Of a stretch of 64,000 nt of DNA, positions 24,505 through 30,549 are shown piece by piece. Position 1 is the stretch's first letter, and the number at the start of each line of letters is the position of its first letter. The stretch lies in the NCBI RefSeq assembly GCF_014280435.1, contig NZ_CP060388.1, positions 2,108,001 to 2,172,000 on the forward strand, written 5' to 3'. The position numbers and the translations under genes were made by a program. The notes under the pieces were generated by a model, which saw only the letters and a program-made list of their open reading frames with translations, had not been told where the DNA came from and did not search any database. Origin of the DNA: Sphingobium sp. KCTC 72723 (lineage in GTDB: Bacteria; Pseudomonadota; Alphaproteobacteria; Sphingomonadales; Sphingomonadaceae).

Positions 24505-27276
24505 ATGACCCAGAATCACCTCTATCTCGTCGATGGCAGCGGCTATATTTTCCGCGCCTATCACCAGCTTCCCCCGCTCACCAACCGCCATGGCCAGCCC
24601 GTGGGCGCGGTCTATGGCTATACGACGATGCTGTGGAAACTGGCCGAGGAGCTGGGCAAGGCCGAAGGGCCGACCCATATGGCGGTGATATTGGACAAGG
24701 GCAGCCACACGTTCCGCAACGATATGTACGACCAGTATAAGGCGCACCGCCCGCCCGCGCCCGAAGATCTGGTGCCGCAATTTCCGATGATCCGCGACGC
24801 GACTCGCGCCTTTTCCCTGCCCTGTATCGAGGAAGCAGGTTTCGAGGCGGACGATCTGATCGCGACCTACACCAAGGCGGCAGTTGCGGCGGGATGGCAT
24901 GTCACCATCGTCAGCAGCGACAAGGATCTGATGCAGCTGATCCAGCCGGGCGTCGATATGTACGACACGATGAAGAATGAGCGGCGCGGGGCGGACTATG
25001 TCGTCGGCAAGTTCGGGGTGCAGCCGGAGCAGTTGGGCGATGTGCTGGCGCTGATGGGGGACAGCGTGGACAATGTGCCGGGCGTGCCGGGCATCGGTCC
25101 CAAGACGGCGGCCAAGCTGATTACCGAATATGGCGGGCTGGAAGCGACGCTGGACGCGGCGCCCGCGATGAAGAAATCCAAGATGCAGGAAAATCTGATC
25201 GCCCATGCCGACATGGCGCGGCTGTCGCGGCGGCTGGTGGCGCTGTGCGACGATATGGACCTGCCCGAACCGCTCGACGACCTGACGCTCAAGGGGATTC
25301 CCAAGGAACCGTTGCAGGCGTTTCTGGAGCATCATGGGTTCAAGACGCTGCTCAATCGGCTGGGTGCGCCTGCCCCGGCCATTCCGGTGGTTGCCGGAAC
25401 CGGCGAAGCTGCGGCAGCGCCCGTCGCCGCCAAGGAGCCGCCGATCGACCGGAGCCTGTACGAAACCGTTGTGAGCGAGGACGCGCTGGACCGCTGGATC
25501 GCGCTGGCGACTGCCGAAGGGATCGTGGCGGTCGATACCGAAACCGACATGCTCGATTGCGTGTCGTGCCAGTTGGTCGGCGTCAGCCTGGCCACCGGGC
25601 CGAACAAGGCCTGTTACATCCCGGTCGGCCATGGCGGGCGCGACATGTTCGCCGAAAAGCCGGAGCAATTGCCGCTGGCGACCGTGCTGGGCAAGTTGAA
25701 GCCGTTGCTGGAAGATGATGCGGTCCTGAAGGTCGGGCAGAATCTGAAATATGATATGACCGTGCTGCGGCGGCACGACATTGAGATCACCCCCTATGAC
25801 GACACGATCGTCATGAGTTTCGATCTGGACGCGGGGCAGAGCCTGTCGGGCCATGGCATGGATGAGGCGGCGCGCAGCCATCTGGGCCATGAATGCATCA
25901 GCTTCAAGGAGGTGGTCGGCACCGGCAAGAACCAGATCACCTTCGGCGAAGTGCCGCTGGACAAGGCGACCGCCTATGCCGCCGAGGATGCGGACGTGAC
26001 GTTGCGGCTGTGGAAATTGTTCAAGACGCGGGTGGCAAATGAGGGCGCGAACCGGGTTTATGAACTGGTGGACCGGCCCTTGGTGTCCGTGATCGCGCGG
26101 ATGGAGCATCGCGGGATCAAGGTGGATCGGGAACATCTGGCGCGGCTGTCGGGCGAGTTTACCGCAGGTATCGCGGCGCTGGAGACGGAAATTCACGCAC
26201 TGGCCGGGCAGAGTTTCGCCATCGGATCGACCCAGCAACTGGGCGCGATCCTGTTCGACAAGATGGGGTATAAGGGCGGCAAGAAGGGCAAGTCGGGGGC
26301 TTATTCCACTGACGTCACCATCCTTGAGCAACTGGCGGCGCAGGGTGCGCCGATTGCGAGCAAGATATTGGAATGGCGGCAGCTTTCCAAACTGAAGTCC
26401 ACCTATACCGACGCCCTACAGGCGCAGATCAACAAGGATACGGGGCGGGTCCATACCAGCTACTCGCTGACCGGGGCGCAGACCGGGCGGCTTTCCTCGA
26501 CTGATCCCAACCTGCAAAATATCCCGATCCGCACCGAAGTTGGGCGGCAGATCCGTCATGCCTTCATCGCCGAGCCGGGCAATGTCATATTGGCGGCGGA
26601 TTACAGCCAGATCGAATTGCGGCTGGCCGCGCATATGGCCGATGTGCCGGCATTGCGCGATGCATTCGCGGCGGGGGAGGATATTCACGCCGCGACCGCC
26701 AAGGAGCTGTTCGGAGAAGTCAATCGCGACACGCGCGGGCGGGCCAAGACGATCAACTTCGCGATCCTCTATGGCATATCCCGCTGGGGGCTGGCCGGGC
26801 GGCTGGAAATCAGCGCGGACGAGGCGCAGGACATGATCGCCAAATATTATGAACGCTTCCCCGGCATCAGCATCTATATCAACGAAACGATCGAGAAGGC
26901 GCGGGAACGCGGCTATACCGAAACGCTGTTCGGGCGAAAAACATGGTTCCCGCGCATCAAGGCGTCGGTCCAGCATGAACGGCAGGGGGCGGAGCGCGCC
27001 GCGATCAACGCGCCGATCCAGGGGACCAGCGCGGACATAATCAAGCGGGCAATGGCGCGCATGGAACCGGCGTTGGAGCGCGCGGGGCTACGGCAAGTGA
27101 AGATGCTGTTGCAGGTGCATGACGAACTGGTGTTCGAAGTGCCGGAAGGCGACGTGGAGGCGGCGAGCGCGGTGATCCGGCAGGTGATGGAGAGCGCGGC
27201 CGAGCCGATCGTGAAGCTGAGCGTGCCGCTGGGGGTGGAGATCGGCACGGGGGCGAGTTGGGGGGCGGCGCATTGA
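24505..27276 (+). CDS. polA: DNA polymerase I
   Basis: 923 aa, full three-domain enzyme. The 5'-3' exonuclease (1 to about 290) includes YLVDGSGYIFRAYH, FEADDLIATY, VSSDKDLMQL and GIGPKTAAKLI. The 3'-5' exonuclease (about 310-500) keeps the DxE motif VAVDTETDML and NLKYDMTVL, so proofreading is probably active. The polymerase (about 530-923) has motif A ADYSQIELR, motif B RGRAKTINFAILYGIS and motif C VHDELVFEVP. Functions in Okazaki fragment processing and repair. Confidence 0.98.
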   Translation: MTQNHLYLVDGSGYIFRAYHQLPPLTNRHGQPVGAVYGYTTMLWKLAEELGKAEGPTHMAVILDKGSHTFRNDMYDQYKAHRPPAPEDLVPQFPMIRDATRAFSLPCIEEAGFEADDLIATYTKAAVAAGWHVTIVSSDKDLMQLIQPGVDMYDTMKNERRGADYVVGKFGVQPEQLGDVLALMGDSVDNVPGVPGIGPKTAAKLITEYGGLEATLDAAPAMKKSKMQENLIAHADMARLSRRLVALCDDMDLPEPLDDLTLKGIPKEPLQAFLEHHGFKTLLNRLGAPAPAIPVVAGTGEAAAAPVAAKEPPIDRSLYETVVSEDALDRWIALATAEGIVAVDTETDMLDCVSCQLVGVSLATGPNKACYIPVGHGGRDMFAEKPEQLPLATVLGKLKPLLEDDAVLKVGQNLKYDMTVLRRHDIEITPYDDTIVMSFDLDAGQSLSGHGMDEAARSHLGHECISFKEVVGTGKNQITFGEVPLDKATAYAAEDADVTLRLWKLFKTRVANEGANRVYELVDRPLVSVIARMEHRGIKVDREHLARLSGEFTAGIAALETEIHALAGQSFAIGSTQQLGAILFDKMGYKGGKKGKSGAYSTDVTILEQLAAQGAPIASKILEWRQLSKLKSTYTDALQAQINKDTGRVHTSYSLTGAQTGRLSSTDPNLQNIPIRTEVGRQIRHAFIAEPGNVILAADYSQIELRLAAHMADVPALRDAFAAGEDIHAATAKELFGEVNRDTRGRAKTINFAILYGISRWGLAGRLEISADEAQDMIAKYYERFPGISIYINETIEKARERGYTETLFGRKTWFPRIKASVQHERQGAERAAINAPIQGTSADIIKRAMARMEPALERAGLRQVKMLLQVHDELVFEVPEGDVEAASAVIRQVMESAAEPIVKLSVPLGVEIGTGASWGAAH

Positions 27277-27311
27277 GGGCGCGCGCTGAAATGTCGAGCG
27301 GAGGTGAGGAC

Positions 27312-27424
27312 AATTTTGTCCGTCATGCCAGCGCAGGCTGGCATCTCCCTGCCTGCTGACGCGGCATATTGCCCGCAACCGGCGGAAAGAAAAGAGGGAT
27401 GCCAGCCTGCGCTGGCATGACGGG
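27312..27424. repeat. 113-bp paired-hairpin element related to the GIY-YIG unit
   Basis: Left hairpin ATGCCAGCGCAGGCTGGCAT (27323-27342) and right hairpin ATGCCAGCCTGCGCTGGCAT (27399-27418), then GACGGG. The first 74 bp align without gaps to 10651-10724, the GIY-YIG leader plus start codon, with 61 matches counted by eye. The right end resembles the repeat 3' of GIY-YIG. It looks like the same unit without the coding part. Confidence 0.85.
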
Positions 27425-27451
27425 CGAGGGGTAAGCCGTTACCTCGCGTTC

Positions 27452-27531
27452 GTCATTCCCGCGTAGGCGGGAATCCATTTCTCGCACCGCGACTGACGTG
27501 AGATGGATCCCCGCCTGCGCGGGGATGACGG
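27452..27531. repeat. Paired-hairpin element with dRS3-like arm
   Basis: Left hairpin ATTCCCGCGTAGGCGGGAAT (27455-27474), which fits the ATTCCC-N8-GGGAAT pattern known from Neisseria dRS3; then ATCCATTTCTCG, and on the right GATGGATCC into hairpin ATCCCCGCCTGCGCGGGGAT (27507-27526) and GACGG. Confidence 0.85.
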
Positions 27532-27613
27532 ATAAGGGCTGGATTACGGCTGATCGGCAACAACGGTCGGGGCGTGATGCGGAAAGGGCCGATCCATTGG
27601 ACCGGCCCTTTGC

Positions 27614-27898
27614 TCAATCGAACAATTCTTCCAAAAAGCTCTTCTTCCGTTTTGGCGGATAGCCTCGCCCGTCGTCGCGATAATCGCGGTCGGGGCGGTA
27701 GCTGGGGCGTGCCACCGGGGTCGATGCTGCGGCCCCCTGCCCTGATCGTTCGATGATCTTGTCCAATTCGCCCCGGTCGAGCCATACGCCCCGGCATTGC
27801 GGGCAATAGTCGATTTCGACGCCCTGCCGGTCCGTCATCGCCAATCCGACGTGACAGACCGGGCAGAGCATGGCGGACACGGCCGCTTGATCCCGCAT
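27614..27898 (-). CDS. TFIIB-type zinc-ribbon protein
   Basis: 94 aa from ATG 27898, 4 bp after the upstream stop; ATG 27871 (MLCPVC) is a shorter option. The ribbon is MLCPVCHVGLAMTDRQGVEIDYCPQCRGVWLDRGELDKII, with CPxC and CPQC 19 residues apart and the GVWLDRGEL signature of the zf-TFIIB family. A basic, charged tail ends in FLEELFD. Function unknown; small bacterial members are common next to membrane-stress genes. Co-transcribed with the Bax-inhibitor-1 gene. Confidence 0.85.
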   Translation of the reverse strand: MRDQAAVSAMLCPVCHVGLAMTDRQGVEIDYCPQCRGVWLDRGELDKIIERSGQGAAASTPVARPSYRPDRDYRDDGRGYPPKRKKSFLEELFD

Positions 27899-27902
27899 CG
27901 GC

Positions 27903-28613
27903 TTATTCCCGCTCGCCGGTCAGGCTGAGCAGCATCTGGAACAGGTTGACGAAGTTGAGGTAGAGCGACAACGCGCCCATCACCTGCATCTTGGCCGCCA
28001 TTTCATGGCCGGCATAGACGAAATAGTCCGACTTGATGCGCTGCACGTCCCAGGCGGTCAGGCCGGTGAAGATGACAACGCCCAGGATCGACACGACCAT
28101 TTGCATCGCCGACGAACCCACGAAGATGTTGATGACGCTGGCCACCAATATGCCGATCAGGCCCATGATGAGGAAGCTGCCCATCTTCGTCAGGTCACGC
28201 TTGGTCGTGTAACCCCACAGCGCCATGGCGAGGAACATGATCGCGGCGGAGAAGAAGGCCTGCGCCACGCTGGCGCCGGTGAAGACGAGAAAAACGCTGG
28301 CCAGCGATACGCCCATGACAGCTGAGAAAGCCCAGAACGCCATGCGCGCGCCCGCCGTCGTCATCTTTTCGATGCGGAAGCTGAAGAAGAACACGAAGGC
28401 CAGCGGCGCGAACATCGCGACCCATTTGAGCGGCGTGCCGAAGATCGCGGCAGCCACCGGCGGCGTGCCAGCGACGAAGGCAGCGACAAGGCCGGTGATG
28501 ACGAGGCCAAGGCCCATGTTGCGGAAAACGCCCAGCATGTGCGCACGCAGCCCGGCATCGGTCTGCGCCGTCTGGCTCGCACCATAGCCCGGCAGGGGAA
28601 CGCGGTTATTCAC
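27903..28613 (-). CDS. Bax inhibitor-1 / YccA-family membrane protein
   Basis: 236 aa from GTG 28613, seven hydrophobic segments. Family signs are the RAHMLGVFRNMGLGLVITGL first helix, FFFSFRIEKM, the YTTKRDLTKMGSFLIMGLIGIL block and a C-terminal half-membrane helix YLNFVNLFQMLLSLTGERE. Bacterial BI-1 proteins behave as pH-sensitive calcium leak channels or interact with the FtsH protease; which applies here is unknown. Divergent from cysS over a 338-bp structured region. Confidence 0.92.
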   Translation of the reverse strand: MNNRVPLPGYGASQTAQTDAGLRAHMLGVFRNMGLGLVITGLVAAFVAGTPPVAAAIFGTPLKWVAMFAPLAFVFFFSFRIEKMTTAGARMAFWAFSAVMGVSLASVFLVFTGASVAQAFFSAAIMFLAMALWGYTTKRDLTKMGSFLIMGLIGILVASVINIFVGSSAMQMVVSILGVVIFTGLTAWDVQRIKSDYFVYAGHEMAAKMQVMGALSLYLNFVNLFQMLLSLTGERE

Positions 28614-28651
28614 TTGGGGTCACTCCATCCATCAAAAAGTTGGTTCGAGTG

Positions 28652-28707
28652 GCCCGGTGCGGTCGTTGCGACATTCAGGGGGGATCGTCGCAAAACCTGC
28701 ACCGGGC
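28652..28707 (+). promoter_or_regulatory. Long two-part hairpin in the BI-1/cysS intergenic region
   Basis: Outer arms GCCCGGTGC (28652-28660) and GCACCGGGC (28699-28707); inner arms TTGCGAC (28666-28672) and GTCGCAA (28687-28693), with a further GGT/ACC pairing between. The loop is 14 nt. No T-tract follows, so it is more likely a leader structure or binding site than a terminator. Confidence 0.55.
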
Positions 28708-28800
28708 GCACCCGATGCGGTCCGACATGGCGGCTGGACAAGGGGGAAGTCCAGCGCGTCAGAGGGGCCCGGCCCGCATCAGTCATATTGGGGGAAGAAC

Positions 28801-28829
28801 GCACCGGCGCAAGGGTGGGAGCCGGGTGC
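28801..28829 (+). promoter_or_regulatory. Terminator-like hairpin in the cysS leader
   Basis: GCACCGGC (28801-28808) pairs with GCCGGGTGC (28821-28829) with one bulge, followed by AACATTTTATTAC. A possible attenuator or weak terminator 120 bp before cysS. Confidence 0.4.
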
Positions 28830-28869
28830 AACATTTTATTACAAATGGGCGGGTTGCCTCAACGCTGTG

Positions 28870-28912
28870 CTGGCCCACCCCCGGCCCCTCCCGCCAGCGG
28901 GAGGGGAGAAGG
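28870..28912 (-). repeat. Solo copy of the DUF559-associated repeat
   Basis: 37 bp (28872-28908) are identical to 20360-20396, including a hairpin with 9-bp arms (28885-28906). There is no nuclease gene beside it. Confidence 0.88.
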
Positions 28913-28951
28913 AGGATTGACCACCGCGCTGCTTCGCGCCATCGCTGCGCC

Positions 28952-30469
28952 ATGTCCGATGACCAGCATATCCCCGCGCCACTGCGCCTGTTCAACAGCC
29001 TGACCCGCACGATCGAAGCCTTTGCGCCGATCGAGGAGAATCATGCGCGAGTCTATAGTTGCGGGCCGACGGTTTATAATTACCAACATATCGGGAACAT
29101 GCGCGCCTATGTATTCGCCGACACACTAGGCCGTACGCTCGCCTTCAAGGGCTATCGTCTCACGCATGTTATTAACATTACCGATGTCGGCCACCTGACA
29201 TCGGATGCTGATCAGGGCGACGACAAAATGGAAAAGGCTGCCGCCGCTCAGGGTCAGTCAGCCTGGGACATTGCTGCTTTCTATACTGCGGAATTCAAGC
29301 GTGACCTTGCTTGGCTAAGTGTCCGCGATCCGGCCCGTTGGACGGTCGCTACCCAATATGTGCCTCAGATGATCGAAGCGGCGAAGCAAATCGCCGAAGT
29401 CCATTGCTACGAACTTCCCTCAGGCCTTTATTTCGACGTGTCGACAATCGCTGATTATGGCCACCTCGCCCGCGCTGTGACCGACGAGGGTGAAGGACGC
29501 ATCGAGGAAGTCGAAGGCAAACGCCACGCAGCAGACTTCGCCATCTGGCGCAAGACGCCACATGGCGAGACGCGGCAGATGGAATGGGATTCGCCTTGGG
29601 GTCGCGGCGCACCGGGCTGGCATCTTGAATGTTCGGTGATGAGCCGCGCGGAACTGGGCCTGCCCTTTGATATCCACACCGGCGGCATCGACCATCGTGA
29701 GATTCATCACCCCAATGAGATCGCACAAAATCAGGCGATCCAGGGTTTCGATTCGACCAACGGCCACCTCGACTGCGCGCAAAACAGCGGCGCGCGCATC
29801 TGGATGCATAACAATTTCCTGATCGATCGCGGTGGCAAGATGAGCAAATCGAGCGGCGAGTTCCTGCGCCTGCAACTGCTCGCTGATCGAGGCTATCATC
29901 CACTGGCCTATCGTCTGTTGTGCTTACAGGCACATTATCGATCGGAACTGGAATTCAGCTGGGACAATCTGGCCGCAGCGCTGACCCGGTTGAAGCGGCT
30001 GGTCATGGGGGTGGAGGGGTTGAAGGCCCGCGCGGAGGGGGTGACGTGGCAATCGCCGCGCCTCGACTATCTGCGCGCGAACCTGCACCCCAAGCTCGCG
30101 CCGTTGCTGGAGCAGTTCGATGCGGCGATCGCCGATGATCTGATGACGCCGCGCGCGCTGCCGCTGCTGGAGGAAGTGATTGGCCTGAAGAAGGTGCCGG
30201 TGGACGAGAAACTGTGCCTGATCGCGGCGTTCGATGCGGCGCTGGGGCTGAAGCTTATGACGCTGACCCGCGCCGATTTGCGCATTGCGCCCAAGGACGC
30301 GCAGATCATGCCGGAGGAAATCGACGCGCAGCTGGAACGGCGCACGCTCGCGCGCGCGGAGAAGGACTTTGCCCTGTCGGACCAGATTCGCGACGCGCTG
30401 ATCGCGCGCGGGGTCGATGTGATGGATGGCGATCCGCTGCGCTGGGACTGGCGGCTGACGCTCTCATAG
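28952..30469 (+). CDS. cysS: Cysteinyl-tRNA synthetase
   Basis: 505 aa from ATG 28952, somewhat longer than the usual 460-480. Class I signatures: zinc Cys and HIGH-like box YSCGPTVYNYQHIGNMR (about 30-46), WHLECSVMS and GGIDHREIHHPNEIAQ zinc ligands, and KMSKS at about 293-297. Codon use changes within the gene. Codons up to about 29950 use many A/T third positions (GCT, CGT, ATT, CTT), while the last 500 bp return to the G/C-ending style of the neighbours. This suggests a recombined 5' two-thirds. Confidence 0.96.
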   Translation: MSDDQHIPAPLRLFNSLTRTIEAFAPIEENHARVYSCGPTVYNYQHIGNMRAYVFADTLGRTLAFKGYRLTHVINITDVGHLTSDADQGDDKMEKAAAAQGQSAWDIAAFYTAEFKRDLAWLSVRDPARWTVATQYVPQMIEAAKQIAEVHCYELPSGLYFDVSTIADYGHLARAVTDEGEGRIEEVEGKRHAADFAIWRKTPHGETRQMEWDSPWGRGAPGWHLECSVMSRAELGLPFDIHTGGIDHREIHHPNEIAQNQAIQGFDSTNGHLDCAQNSGARIWMHNNFLIDRGGKMSKSSGEFLRLQLLADRGYHPLAYRLLCLQAHYRSELEFSWDNLAAALTRLKRLVMGVEGLKARAEGVTWQSPRLDYLRANLHPKLAPLLEQFDAAIADDLMTPRALPLLEEVIGLKKVPVDEKLCLIAAFDAALGLKLMTLTRADLRIAPKDAQIMPEEIDAQLERRTLARAEKDFALSDQIRDALIARGVDVMDGDPLRWDWRLTLS

Positions 30470-30549
30470 GGATCGTTACGCTTGTAACTTGACGGCGTGG
30501 CGCGGCGCGCGCCTATGCTGCCCCCAGGGAATCCGTGGGGGAAACAGGC

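Larger units (their letters stand above)
27277..27613. other. 337-bp gene-free stretch packed with palindromic repeats
   Basis: Between convergent polA and the zinc-ribbon gene. It contains two adjacent paired-hairpin elements (27312-27424 and 27452-27531). The remaining sequence shows nothing else recognisable, and no T-tract terminator was found for polA. Confidence 0.75.
28614..28951. other. 338-bp divergent control region of the BI-1 gene and cysS
   Basis: Contains two strong hairpins (28652-28707 and 28801-28829) and a solo DUF559-type repeat (28870-28912), the last only 40 bp upstream of cysS. No convincing ORF is seen. Confidence 0.7.
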
